Assembly (NCBI GenBank): GCA_030522415.1
Contig: CM060127.1
Span: 2,027,114 to 2,091,113 of the forward strand
Length of the DNA: 64,000 nucleotides
From: Channallabes apus
Lineage: Eukaryota; Chordata; Actinopteri; Siluriformes; Clariidae
Reading direction: 5' to 3'
Both the position numbers and the translations under genes were made by a program. Under the pieces are notes generated by a model that saw only the letters and a list, made by a program, of their open reading frames with translations, was not told where the DNA came from and did no database searches. Below are positions 1 to 13,100 of the stretch, one piece after another (position 1 is the stretch's first letter; each line of letters begins with the position of its first letter).

Positions 1-422
1 AGTCACTCACTCACTCACTCACTCAGTCACTCAGTCACTCACTCAGTCACTCACTCACTCAGTCACTCACTCACTCACTCAGTCACTCACTCACTCACTC
101 ACTCACTCAGTCACTCACTCAGTCACTCACTCACTCAGTCACTCAGTCACTCACTCAGTCACTCACTCACTCAGTCACTCAGTCACTCACTCAGTCACTC
201 ACTCACTCAGTCACTCACTCAGTCACTCAGTCACTCACTCAGTCACTCACTCAGTCACTCACTCACTCAGTCACTCACTCAGTCACTCACTCACTCACTC
301 ACTCAGTCACTCACTCACTCAGTCACTCACTCACTCACTCACTCACTCACTCAGTCACTCACTCAGTCACTCACTCACTCAGTCACTCACTCACTCAGTC
401 ACTCACTCAGTCACTCACTCTC
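1..422. repeat. Tetranucleotide tandem repeat (ACTC/AGTC)n
   Basis: From the window edge to about 422, an uninterrupted array of 4-bp units alternating ACTC with AGTC in an irregular order. It probably continues outside the window. It ends abruptly at CTCTAGTGCG. Confidence 0.97.
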
Positions 423-828
423 TAGTGCGAGGTATTCACTAGTGGTTACTCGGGATGTTGGTTTAGCTCCTATATTATTCCTACTTCTGTAAATAATCCA
501 GAGCTACAGGACAGATGGCCAGAACTAGCAGTTCATTCATCAAATTTTTAATTTAACACCACAGTAGCAAGACGGTTAGCTTGTATCATTATAACATAGT
601 AAACTAGATCTACTGTATGTTTCATGTTGGAAGTAAAATGCAACATTCAACAGGATGAACATTCAAGAGGATGAACTACAACTACCCATCTACATTAGCA
701 CGGTGCAAATTGCTAGCTCTGTAAACATCAGCTAAACATTAGCTAACTAGCATTGCAGCATGCACGATGCAAATGGTGTTTCAGCTGGATGATAAAAAGA
801 AACATTTTGAGGAATGCTGAAATCCATA
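423..828. other. 3' flank of the galectin gene, nothing recognised
   Basis: AT-rich sequence between the satellite and the terminal exon. No ORF, RNA gene or known repeat was recognised. Short words such as GCTAACATTAGCTAAC recur weakly at 725-755. Confidence 0.5.
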
Positions 829-1005
829 CTAACTACTGTTGTTAAAAGGAGTATAATGTGTGACCTTTGAGAAAATCTTAAAATTCAGGTCAAGAGCTGG
901 TTTTGCTGAACTCACAAGTTCCTCTGATGTCACCAGCGTCAGTGAAGTGCTCGTCATTTCTTTAATTTCATTGTTTTCCAACGCCAAGGAAGATCTGCTC
1001 CAGTT
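829..1005 (-). CDS. Galectin terminal exon with stop codon
   Basis: After the acceptor at 1006-1007 the exon starts [10 protein letters not shown], matching the linker exons that follow full CRDs (NWSDSS). It then diverges and ends at a stop at 829, giving 58 residues. It has no donor at the usual place. It is the only linker-type exon in the array with a stop, so it defines the 3' end. A possible ATTAAA polyadenylation signal lies about 280 bp downstream (minus strand, near 549-554). Confidence 0.65.
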   Translation of the reverse strand, partial: NWSRSSLALENNEIKEMTSTSLTLVTSEELVSSAKPALDLNFKIFSKVTHYTPFNNSS

Positions 1006-1106
1006 CTGATAATAAAACAAAATTATTGAACATCATATGTAAATGATCTAACTTTTAAATATAGGGCGAAAAAAAATATTCTTAAATTCACATGGACTCC
1101 TCCTTC

Positions 1107-1142
<36 letters not shown>

Positions 1143-4100
1143 AAAAGTTTCACTTACTTCAACAAGTCCAAAGTATTTGATGACAACATCTCCAGAAATA
1201 CCAAGTGCAGAAACATTCAGTAAAGGAATGCGGTGTTTAAATGTACAGAGTCGCGAGTCGTTCACATAGACCTGTAGAAGCAGAGTACATTTTGGTGTTT
1301 GTCCATTATAGGAGTTTGGTATTTTGTGTCCATGTCTGCTTACTGATTTAGGAAGCACACCTCATATCCCTCTGAGTTGATGACAATGAACATACTCAAG
1401 GTTGCTTCCTTAGTAAAGGCTGTGACAGAGGCGTGTTCCTCAGTCTCCCAACTCCCATTTCTAAAGCTGTTTAGGGCGACTATATCACCAATCCGAGGGC
1501 TGATGTGGAAAGCGATGTCATCACCTTCAGACTCACCCGTCAGGAGATTTATTGTAAACCTGAGAAGAAGAAAAAAACATAATTAAAATGTTGGATTCAC
1601 TGTGAATGTTTTAAAAGTTCAGGGCAGCACCAAAAAAAATGTCATGTTAATGATAACTGATTTTTATTGCGTTTGTCGCTCTTAGATGTAATTCTCCAAG
1701 TGAAATTGTTTTAAGTTCAGCAACTGACAGAAACATGAAATCATACTCTTTGGCATCTGCTGTAAGAGCCCCGTGAAACACTACTGCCATGTCTGTCTTT
1801 AATCCTCCTGGAATCTCGCCTACATATGGAAGTTCCTGTGAGGAGCAAAAAAAAAAATTTTCTTCTTATTGCTTTCTTCTTATAAGTGGTATTTATTATA
1901 CGTAATACATAGCAAATAATCTTTTATTTAAAAAAACAAAGACTTTAGGTTCAAAAAGTTGTGTCAGTGATGTGTCCTGCACTGTAACAAATTGCTGTAT
2001 TTTTTACAGCAAAATTATACAGAAACTTACCGTTTTGCCATTTTACAATTTATTGCTGTAATTTGCAATGCATTATGGGTTATACAGGGTTTTACAAGTG
2101 TTAACTGTATATTTCACTGTTAGCTGTAATTAATTTACAGGTAGGAGGTGCTTTCACTGTATCTTAAATATTTTTACAAGAATTTCCTGTGCTGTTGCAT
2201 TATGGTATTGCGCGGGCTGATATCGTTTGAAATCTGGTGGGAGATTCCATAAGTATTAATTATTTCTTTTAATGTAAAGTAATTCATATATATGGGGAAT
2301 ATCCTGATAAAACTTATATAACGTTATATACATTTTATCAGGATATTCCCTCTAAACGTTATGTTTAGCTACTTTGTAATGGGATGTTTAGTTAACTTTA
2401 TTTATATGTTGCTTCAGGCGAGGAGGAGAAACGTGATGCGCGCCATTTCAGAAAGCAGCCTAAACTAAAAGGTAAATCGTTATCGTCATGTTAATGTTGA
2501 TATATGCTGCAGTTTGTTAGCTTTATTTGCCTTTATTTTCTAGAGTATTTGTAGTTTGGCAGGAACAGCATTGCTATGGAAGTGCGTGTGAGACAAAATT
2601 AACGTTACATGAAGTGCTTTTATTAATTGTTTTGTCAGGCAAACTGAAACATAACGGAGCTAAAAGGTAAAAACGTAATGTCATGCCGATGAATGCTGCT
2701 TTTTGTTACCGATTTATACCGATATACCGATTTGCATATAAACAGACACAACAGACTGAAATGCTGACCATTTTTATTTTTAGGCAAACAGTCCCTTTAA
2801 CTTTTCTTTAACTATTGCTTTATGCTTTAATCTTGAGTTGTTTGTAGTTGTTTTGTAACAGCTGATTTTTTATAAGTTTTTCTGTAGTTGAAGAAGTAAA
2901 ATGATGTTACCAGTGACGGTGCTGAAGTGTTGTCAGCGTTAATAAACAGTTTACTTACAACAGCTTTGAATTTTAGTGATTATTTTTCAAAATCTTTGTT
3001 TTAATGCATTTACATCAGTATAATAGTAAAGTACAGTTACAGGTTACAGCACAGTACAGGTCACAGTTAAAATAGTTATTTACAGGAATTTCATAGTAAA
3101 AATGTTACAGCTACATCTTGGCTTTTGTTGAATTCACAGGATTTTATTGGCAACTTTTGTTGCCAGGTAAGTACTGTAATTTAGCGTAATTACAAAAAAA
3201 AAACTGTAATGCCTTTTTACAAGTTTAATTTTATAATCCTGTAAAAAAAAATTATAAAATACTGTATTCTGCAAACATCAATTTATTGTAAATTGCTAAG
3301 CAGTATTATACTGTAATCCATTTTACAGCAATTAATGGCTATTTTACAGGATTTTATTGGCAACTTTTTGCCAGTAAATTATTGTAAATTCTACAGTATG
3401 TTCTTTACAGTGTGCATTTCCAGTGTAACTCACCGGGCTGCTGACTGGATGTGAAATCTCTGATGGGACGTCTATCGGGCTCTCAACAGTCAGTGGCATG
3501 TCTTGGACTTCATTAATGTTCGTAACCATGGAGGATTCGCTGCAGATCTGACAGATAAATAAAGACATGAAATTCATCTCCCATGTCCCCATTAGTAAAA
3601 ACAAACAAACAAACAAAAATTATTATAAATAAAAAAAAGTGCTGCACTTACTTCACTTTCAGTGTGAATAGTTTTGAAGTTCACTGCCCTGCAAAACAAA
3701 GTGCCATGTTTGTGATAATTTAATAAATTTTTTTGATAATATCATATTAAATGTAACGTTCTTGAGTAGTTTTAGGTTGTTATACATGTTGGAATCTGCA
3801 TGAAGGGCCATTTGGACGGTTACAGTCTCGTCTGTCTTTGCATCTACATGCAACAGTTCCTGTGAAGAGAAGAATGTGAGCATAAGGTCTCCTGCCTTTG
3901 GGTAAAGTGTCACTAATACAATGAGTGTGTATAAAAGATGTATTAATTTAAAACAGCTGTAAGTGGTGAATGTTTGTGTACCAAATGCTTCATCAAAAAA
4001 GAAAGAACTACAATAGTCTGTGTCAGTCATGTGTCCTGCATTTCCAGTGTAACTCACAGGGCTGCTGTCTGGATGGGAAATCTCTGATGGAACGTTTGTC

Positions 4101-7100
4101 AGGTCTACAATGTCTTGGCTTTCATTCACAACCATGGAGGATTCACTGCAGATCTGACAGATAAATAAAATATCCAATGTTTTCTCCAGTTAAGTTGATA
4201 AAATTGCAGAAATTCATCTCCCATCTCCCTCATGTAAAAAAGTCCTGCACTTACTTCACTCTCAATGTGAATAGTTTTGAAGTTCACTGCCCTGAAAAAC
4301 AAAGTGCCATGCATGTGATAATACTGTTTTGTATTGTTTTTGCTAATATCATATTAAATGTAACTTTTATGAGTATTTTTATGTTGTAGTTTGTAGGAAA
4401 ATGAAATCATACGTGTTAGTATCTGCATGAAGGGCCATTTGCACGGTTACAGTCTCGTCCGTCTTTGGTCCTTCTAGGATCGCATCTACATGCAAAAGGT
4501 CCTGTAAAAGAAGACTGTGAGCATTGCTGTAGGTCTCCTGCTTTTAGATAAAGTAGCACTAAATCAATTGAAGATGTATGAATTTAAAACAGATGTTTTT
4601 CTTCTCAGGTGGCAAATTGTTTGTGTGTGCTCAAAAAAAGAAAGAACTATAATAGACTGTCAGTCATGTGTACAGCATTCGTAAGCTAACTCGCAGGGCT
4701 GCTGAATTGATGTGACATCATCAAATCACATCAAAGTATTTCTATGGTATTCATAAAATTCTAGAAAATGATTATTCAATAGCTCACTCACTACAACAAG
4801 TCCAAACGTCAAGGTATACAGCCAAGGTCAGAAGTTTACAGACGTTCATCTTAAAAATGGAGTTTGTGTTGTTGTTTTTTTTTTATTCATGAGTTTTTAT
4901 TGATTTCTCTCCACTGCTGTTTTTCTGGGGCAGAATAAACCTTTAATAGAAAAAAAAAGATTGGAGAAAAAGGTTTTGTTTTCTGATATAAGTTCAGAAC
5001 ACTTGTAAAATCCTCAAGTCACTGAACCCAATGCCACCCATCCATTTGATCCCACCTCAAATCATGACTTTCTCCTCCTGAACGCTGTGCTGGAGAACCT
5101 GGTGTTTGGTGAGATTTTAAAGCCAGTGCGCTTTGAATCCTTTGCTGGCTTTGGCATTTGCTTTACAGCTTATATCATCTCACTACTCACAGACAGGGGC
5201 TTTGGGGAACTGCTAAGTGCTTCCTCTGCGCAAAGTAATTCTTAGTTATGGTATTAGTTTCAATTGAATTCAACTTTATTTATATAGTGCTATTAACCAT
5301 GGTCATTGTCGGAAAGCGGCTTTACAGAATCAAAGATTTTCCACTGTTATGCTGATGATGTAACCCACTTGGGTATTTGAGAGCTTGAAGCTGAAGTGGC
5401 CAGAAATAAAGCACAGAAGCCAACCTCACTGAATAAACAGACATATGATCAATCTCAAGCCAGTGGATTTAAGAAGAATCGAGTCAAAGAAGGGAAACCA
5501 TCACATTCTCTGCCCCAAACTCCACCTAAGTCACCCTTTAATGGTGGGGTTTGTTAGCGCTGTGGTGAGGACTCTCATTATTTGCAACAGTGCACTAACT
5601 CTGTTAATGCAGCCTTGGTGCAGCAAAAGTTAGTTCAGAGGCATGAGCGAAGGGGTTCTCCTACAAAATTGACGACACCCACTGTGCATTTAAACTCGGA
5701 GTAGCTTCTGTTGTGGAACGAGCAGAAGCTGAAGTTGCGAAAAGTTCCACGGAAAAGAGTAACCGGGTTCCTAATGGTCTAATTGGCAAATCTTGGGAAA
5801 GTAAGGCTTGGTTAGATGGACTTGAGTGTCACTGTTTAATCGACACGGGATCACAGGTAACTTGTGTAGCCGAATCTTTCTACAAACAGTACTTACAGCA
5901 TAGAGGTGTTAGTTCTATGGGAGACTTACTTCGGGTAGATGCACCACATTCCCGGTGGTTTAGTGGTGGAATGTAAATTGATACAAGCAGAGCTTTGTGC
6001 TAGGAATAAAGTCAAGGTAGTCATTCGAAATGTCTCAGACCACGGTGTGACCCTACAGCCAGAGGTGGAAAGTAACGAATTACATTTACTCGCGTTACTG
6101 TAATTGAGTAGCTTTTTTGTGTATTTCTACTTTTTAAAGTAGTTTTAAAAATCTGTAATTTTACTTTTACTTAAGTACGTTTTGTTTGAAGTATTGTAAT
6201 TCGCTACATTTTAAATCATATTCGCTACTGAGTAAAAAATAAATGAATGAAAATTATAAAATAATAAAAATATTATGCTTTGTACAAATGCTCCGTTGCG
6301 CCGCGCGTGTGTATCATGTCCTGGTCGCGCGCCGCTCCAGACTCCACTCCAGGTTTTCTGACATCGGCAGCTACCTGACCTTCCACACGGTCGCTTCCGC
6401 CCTGAGTGACGTCATCGACTAGCGCGACCATATATAAACCGGAGAGAGACGCGGGAAAGATGAAAGAGGTTGTGATTTTGGTGTTTTGATATTTGGTTGT
6501 GTATTCCGGTTTTGACTTTTTGCCTCCAATTGACTTTGATTATTGCTTTGTCCCTTTGGTTTGGTTGGTCTTTGTATATATTTGTAGATAGTTTCATTGT
6601 TTTTGGTTTAGGGAGTCCGGGAAGGTAACTGTATTTTTGTTTGTGTGTTTTTTTGTTGGTTTTTTTGCAGGTAATCTAGCTCCTAAATATAAATACCATT
6701 TTGTTTATTATTTTGGCCTGGGTCCATCCTGAATCTGATCCTCCTCCTGGTGTGTGTGTGTGTGTGTGTATGTGTGTGTGTGTGTGTGTGTGTACAAACC
6801 TCATTATTTCATCAGTTAATGATTGGATCTAGTTCTTTCTGCCATATACCACCATTTCCATACAGTTATATATATAATAAATAGAACCCTGAACCATTCT
6901 TTTGCTGTTTGACCCTAGACTGGGACGTAACACCATATTTACAGTGGTGTGAAAAACTATTTGCCCCCTCCAGATTTCTAATTCTTTTGCATGTTTGTCA
7001 CACTTAAATGTTTCTGATCATCAAACACATTTAACTATTAGTCAAAGATAACACAAGTAAACACAAAATGCAGTTTTTAAATGAGGGGTTTTATTATTTG

Positions 7101-10100
7101 GGGAGAAAAAAAATCCAAACCTACATGGCCCTGTGTGAAAAAGTAATTGCCCCCTGAACCTAATAACTGGTTGGGCCCCTTAGCAGCAATAACTGCAATC
7201 AAGCGTTTGCGATAACTTGCAACGAGTCTTTTACAGCGCTCTGGAGGAATTTTGGCCCACTCATCTTTGCAGAATTGTTGTAATTCAGCTTTATTTGAGG
7301 GTTTTCTAGCATGAACCGCCTTTTTAAGGTCATGCCACAACATCTCAATAGGATTCAGGTCAGGACTTTGATTAGGCCACTCCAAAGTCTTCATTTTGTT
7401 TTTCTTCAGCCATTCAGAGGTGGATTTGCTGGTGTGCTTTGGGTCATTGTCCTGCTGCAGCACCCAAGATCGCTTTAGCTTGAGTTGGCGAACAGATGGC
7501 CGGACATTCTCCTTCAGGATTTTTTGGTAGACAGTAGAATTCATGGTTCCATCTATCACAGCAAGCCTTCCAGGTCCTGAAGCAGCAAAACAACTCCAGA
7601 CCATCACACTACCACCACCATATTTTACTGTTGGTATGATGTTCTTTTTCTTAAATGCTGTGTTACTTTTACGCCAGATGTAACGGGACACGCACCTTCC
7701 AAAAAGTTCAACTTTTGTCTCATCGGTCCACAAGGTATTTTCCCAAAAGTCTTGGCAATCATTGAGATGTTTTTTAGCAAAATTGAGACGAGCCTTAATG
7801 TTCTTTTTGCTTAAAAGTGGTTTGCGCCTTGGAAATCTGCCATGCGGTGGAGTCGTGAACACTGACCTTAATTGAGGCAAGTGAGGCCTGCAGTTCTTTA
7901 GATGTTGTCCTGGGGTCTTTTGTGGCCTCTCGGATGAGTCGTCTCTGCGCTCTTGGGGTAATTTTGGTCGGCCGGCCACTCCTGGGAAGGTTCACCACTG
8001 TTCCATGTTTTTGCCATTTGTGGATAATGGCTCTCACTGTGGTTCACTGGAGTCCCAAAGCTTTAGAAATGGCTTTATAACCTTTACCAGACTGATAGAT
8101 CTCAATTACTTTTGTTCTCATTTGTTCCTGAATTCCTTTGGATCTTGGCATGATGTCTAGCTTTTGAGGTGTTTTTGGTCTACTTCTCTGTGTCAGGTAG
8201 CTCCTATTTAAGTGATTTCTTGATTGAAACAGGTGTGGCAGTAATCAGGCCTGGGGGTGACTACAGAAATTTAACTCAGGTGTGATAAACCACAGTTAAG
8301 TTATTTTTTAACAAGGGGGGCAATCACTTTTTCACACAGGGCCATGTAGATTTGGAGTTTTTTTTCTCCCTTAATAATGTAAACCTTCATTTGAAAACTG
8401 CATTTTGTGTTCAATTATGTTATCTTTGACTAATAGTTAATGGTTTTTGATGAGCAGAAACATTTAAGTGTGACAAATATGCAAAAGAATAAGAAATCAG
8501 GAAGGGGGCAAATAGTTTTTCACACCACTGTAAGTGACCACTTTGATTTTCAAGCACAAGAAAGACAACAGCTTTATTATGCAAAGATGTTCCTTCAGTT
8601 AAAAACAACTAGTTTGAGATTTACATCTGCTCATCTTTTTTGAACTACGAATGCGTCATCCCACCCCGCTGTTAAAAAAAATTAAAAAGTAACTCGGTAA
8701 CTTTTACTCTGAGTAAATTTTTTAATGAGCTACTTTTTACTTTTACTTGAGTAGATTTTTATAATTGTAACTTTACTTGTACTTAAGTAAAATTTCACTG
8801 AAGTAACAGTACTTGTACTTGAGTACAAAATTTTATTACTCTTTCCACCTCTGCCTACAGCCAAAGGGAGTGCACAGTGTTCAGTGGTGGACTGGATTAA
8901 GTCTGTGCCTCTTTTTGATGATACTGCCACTTCACAAACCACTACATCCCTGATGGCAAATCTTTTGGTGAAGACAGGGGATCCTGTAATTCTGGGTTTT
9001 GTTGAATCTCCGATTCCTTAAGAATTCAAAGCTCGCATTATTGAAAGAATAAACCGGGAAGTATCAAGTGCATTCGCCAAGCATGATTTTGATGTAGGGC
9101 GTGTGTCAGGTGTAGCACATCGCATAGAGATGATCGACCACACGCCTTTTAAAGAGCGTACTCATCGGGTCTCGCCGGCTGATTTTGAAGATTTGAAGAA
9201 ACATCTGCTGGATTTGCTTGCGAGTGAGATCATTGAAGAATCTAACAGTCCTTACGCTTCCCCAGTCGTATTGGTGAGAAAAAAAAAGGGGGATTGAGAA
9301 TGGTGGTCGATTATCGCAAACTCAATAAACTAACAAAAAAAGACGCATATCCTCTCCCAAGGATTGAGGAGACATTTACGTTGTTGTCAGGCTCAAAGTG
9401 GTTTTCGGTCCTAGATTTAAAAAGTGGATATTACCAGTTGGAGGTTGAAGAAAGTGACCGTCATAAAATGGCATTTACTACGCCATTTGGAAACTGGCAA
9501 TTCCGGTGCTTACCACAAGGACTGACAAACTCGCCTGCAACTTTTCAAAAGAACCATGGAGAAAGTCATGGCAGGTTTGAATTTGCAGGAAGTCATAGCT
9601 TTTCTTGACGACTTAATAATTTTTTCAGACACACTTGAACAGCATGAGGACAGGCTCATTAAAGTTCTCCAAAGGATTTCTGATTTTGGACTGAAGCTCG
9701 TGCCTTCCAAGTGCAGATTTTTTCAAACTTCTGTCAAATATCTGGGCCATGTCATCTCGGCCCACAGTGTACACCCCGATCCAGACAAGGTTTCGGCCAT
9801 AAAGGAATGGCCAGTTCCAAAAACTGTTAGGGATCTGAGAGGATTCCAGGCGTTTTGTTGAGGGATATTCCCAGGTAGTTAAGCCTTTGAATGCGTTGTT
9901 GCAAGGTGAATTTTCCACTAGGCGGCTATCATCATCGTGTCGTGTTAAGAGTAAAACGCAGTCTCTAGTTGGGAAATGGGATAATGAGTCTCAAGTTGCA
10001 TTCGAAACTACAGTATCATTCAGAAGCTTACTACTGCACCTGTGCTAGGTTTTGCAGACTGGAAGTTAACCTATATTCTTCACACTGACGCCAGTGTCAA

Positions 10101-13100
10101 TGGTCTTGGCGCTGCTTTATATCAGGTTCAAGAAGGAAAAAGCAGAGTGATCGCCTATGCCAGCCGAGGCCTGTCCAGGAGTGAGAAAAACTACCCTGTG
10201 CATAAGCTAGAGTACTTAGCACTTAAATGGGCAGTGTGCGAAAAATTACATGATTTTCTGTACAGCACAAAATTTACCGTTCTGACTGATGATAACCCGT
10301 TAGTGTATGTGCTTACTACAGCTAAACTGGACTCAGCTGGCCATAGGTGGCTCGCAGCTCTTTCAATGTATGATTTCGAAATTAAGTACCGAGTGGGTAA
10401 AACCAATGTCGATGCGGATGGGCTATCTCATCGTCCCCACGAGACGCTTACTGACGATGCAGAGACCCTTCAAATAGTTGAGCGAATTGCAAGTTTGTTG
10501 AGAAAAGCAGAACGTGTAGTCACTGAGTTTGAGAATATTGGTCAGGAAGAGATCAAAGCTGTGTGTTTAAGACATTCAGTAGTTTGTGAGATGCGTACTC
10601 CACAGCAGTGTGAGGAGGGGAACTCGCTGGAAGGCAGAGTTATCCCAATTCCGGCTGTGGAGATGTTATGAAGACCTGATGAAGTTCCTGATGATTTACT
10701 AGATCCTGAAAGTTTACCTGGGCAGACTACTCTATCCTAGTATGGCTCCAGCTGAATGGTGCAAGTTACAAAGAGAAGATGTAGCTATCGGAAGGGTGAT
10801 AAGTCTTGTAGAGTCTGGGGAAAATGGAGTTATGTACCATAGCTGGAGTAAAATCCCGCATTACACCTTATCACCCACGCGGAAACCCAGTAGAGAGTTT
10901 TAACCGAACTCTTCTCGATCTGTTGGGAACCTTGAGTGATAAGAAGAAAGAACAGTGGAGAAAATATGTTCGTCCCCTAGTGCACGCATATAATTGTACT
11001 AGAAATGACGCCACTGGCGAGTCTCCTTTTCTTTTAATGTTTGGACGCCAACCTCGTCTTCCAATTGACCTTTGCTTTGGGATTAACCCGAAGGGGTACA
11101 ATTCGGGAACTCACACTCATTATGTCAATGAACTGAAGAAAAGACTGAGGTATGCCTATCAACTAGCTGTTCAAAATGCTGAAAAGAGGCAATTGATGAA
11201 TAAGGCCAGATGGGATAAGAAAGTTACCGCTGCTTCAGTGGATGTTGGTGATCGTGTATTAGTAAAGAACTTCAACCTTCGAAGAAAACACAAGATTGCA
11301 GACTGTTGGGAATCCACAGTTTATGTAGTCACAAAGCAACCAAATGCAGAGATTCCTGTTTATGTTGTCCGGCCTGAGAATGAAGGTGGCCCTGAACGTA
11401 TCCTGCACAGAGATCTTTTACTTCCGTGTGGATTCCTTCCAGTAAGTTCTTCTGAGGATGAGGTTCCCGCAGTTACAGCAACACGTCCACGCAGGAATCG
11501 AGGACTGTTTGGTGACATTATGGAAGCTGAGAGTCCAGAGGTGTCTCTGAGTCCTTATGCCCCAGAGTTTCATTTGGAGACAACATCACAAGACGTCTTT
11601 GATCCCTCTTTGAACTTGAATGTGTCAAACGAGCAAGAAGTTGAAATTAACCCAGTTGAGTCATTAAGAGATGAACCTGTTGAGAGTCAGATTGAAGATG
11701 ACGGTGAGACAGAAGTTCAGCAAGATGATTCATCTTTAGCTGCGAAAGATGCTGATGTATCCGTACAGCATGAAGAGTTGCGTACGAAAGATACTGTAGA
11801 TGTGATCCTTTTGTTGGGGTGAGAAAATCTTAAAGAGAAAAGAGACCACCAAGTAAATTGAAGGATTATGTTGGTTGGAAAGCCCAGTGTGTGCGGCAAA
11901 GTGTAAATGCAGAATCCCAACCTAACTACTTCAGTCAAGTACTTGAAATGATGCAACAGCAGATGAGAGTCCAACAAATTCAAGGTGAATTGCTGTTTAG
12001 CCTCATAGAGCAAGTGCCAAATTAAATACCTAAATTAAGAGTGAACTGCTGTTTAGACTTAATGGTCAGACAAGTAGTTAAGTAGATGAGGACATCAGAG
12101 TTTAAGCAGGGGAGGATGTAACCCACTTGGGTATTTGAAATTGTGGGGAAACCCTTTTTGGTATTTTCTAATAACTGAAAATATGTATTTCTTTTGTTTT
12201 GTTTTTTTTGTGTAGTTGCTCACAACTATTGTATGTAATTTTTTTCTTGCTTGATGTATCATGGGTTCAGGTGTATAAAGTGGATGTATGTTTGTTGTTC
12301 TGTTGTGAAATTAATTCACTGTGGGAGAAGTGTGTCGAGGGTTGCTGACGTCACTTTTGCGCCAGCTCGTGGTCAGATTCATGCCGCAATTCGGCTTGCA
12401 CTTAATCTGATTAATCTTCGCCATCCCTTCTTTAAATGTATGCCTGAACTGTGTCATTGCATTAGTGCTGGGAGGATAAAGTGTGTGCTCGACGAGATCG
12501 GACTGTCTCATCGCGTTGCAATCGTTTGGATTATTGTCCGGAGAGAGACGAGTTGGATTTCACTACAGGTGGATCAAGGAACTCGCTCGTTCTAAGGAAG
12601 GCAAGGATTCTTCCTCGTTCATTGCAGCGAGGATTCTGTAGGCATTCGTACAGTACACGCATACTGACTGAACTGAGTCAAACACATCCGTTTAGCATTC
12701 ATTCATAACACTCATTCAGCATTCAAAAGCTTCTTTATAATGAAGGATATGAGAGACTGGATGCTAATTAACTTCCTTCTGCTTAATCCTGACAAGACAT
12801 CATACATTCTGATACTAGGACCACAAGCAGTTAGAAGTAAGCTTAATGATCACACAGTAACTCTGGATGGCCTTTCTCTTCTATCATGCACAACAGTAAA
12901 AGACCTTGGTGTGATCATGAGCTTCAAATGAAAGACTGGGATCAATATAGATTATATTACCAGATAGCATTCTTTTTCTTAGGAATACCACCAAGATACG
13001 GAATATATTGTCACTACATGATGCAGAGAAACTAGTTCATGCTTTTGTCACCTCTAGTTTGGACTACGGTAATGCCTTACTGTTTGGATGTCAATAAGCT

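Larger units (their letters stand above)
6060..8853. mobile_element. hAT-like non-autonomous element
   Basis: Terminal inverted repeats CAGAGGTGGAAAG (6060) and CTTTCCACCTCTG (ending 8853), flanked by a perfect 8-bp duplication CCTACAGC (6052-6059 and 8854-8861). Eight-base duplications are the hAT signature. The ends are rich in TTACTTTTACTT-type words. There is no hAT transposase. A (TG)n run sits at about 6749-6793. Removing the element rejoins the gypsy polyprotein reading. It carries the Tc1/mariner at 6942-8530. Confidence 0.9.
5359..12709 (+). mobile_element. Ty3/gypsy-type LTR retrotransposon, decayed
   Basis: The 3' LTR is 12118-12709 (TGTAACCC...ATAACA). Only the first ~25 bp of the 5' LTR survive (5359-5382), fused directly to internal sequence. 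Order of domains: zinc knuckle, protease, RT, RNase H, integrase, as in Ty3/gypsy (Metaviridae). Frames are broken at several points. It contains a nested hAT-like element (6060-8853). Target duplication could not be defined because the right border is ambiguous. Confidence 0.85.

Noticed and set aside
1..422. CRISPR array
   Set aside because: Four-base units with no spacers; a microsatellite.
1377..1586. Repeated plus-strand open frame (also at 20637, 29894, 37071 and 44459)
   Set aside because: It is the antisense shadow of the galectin second CRD exon and is repeated only because that exon is.
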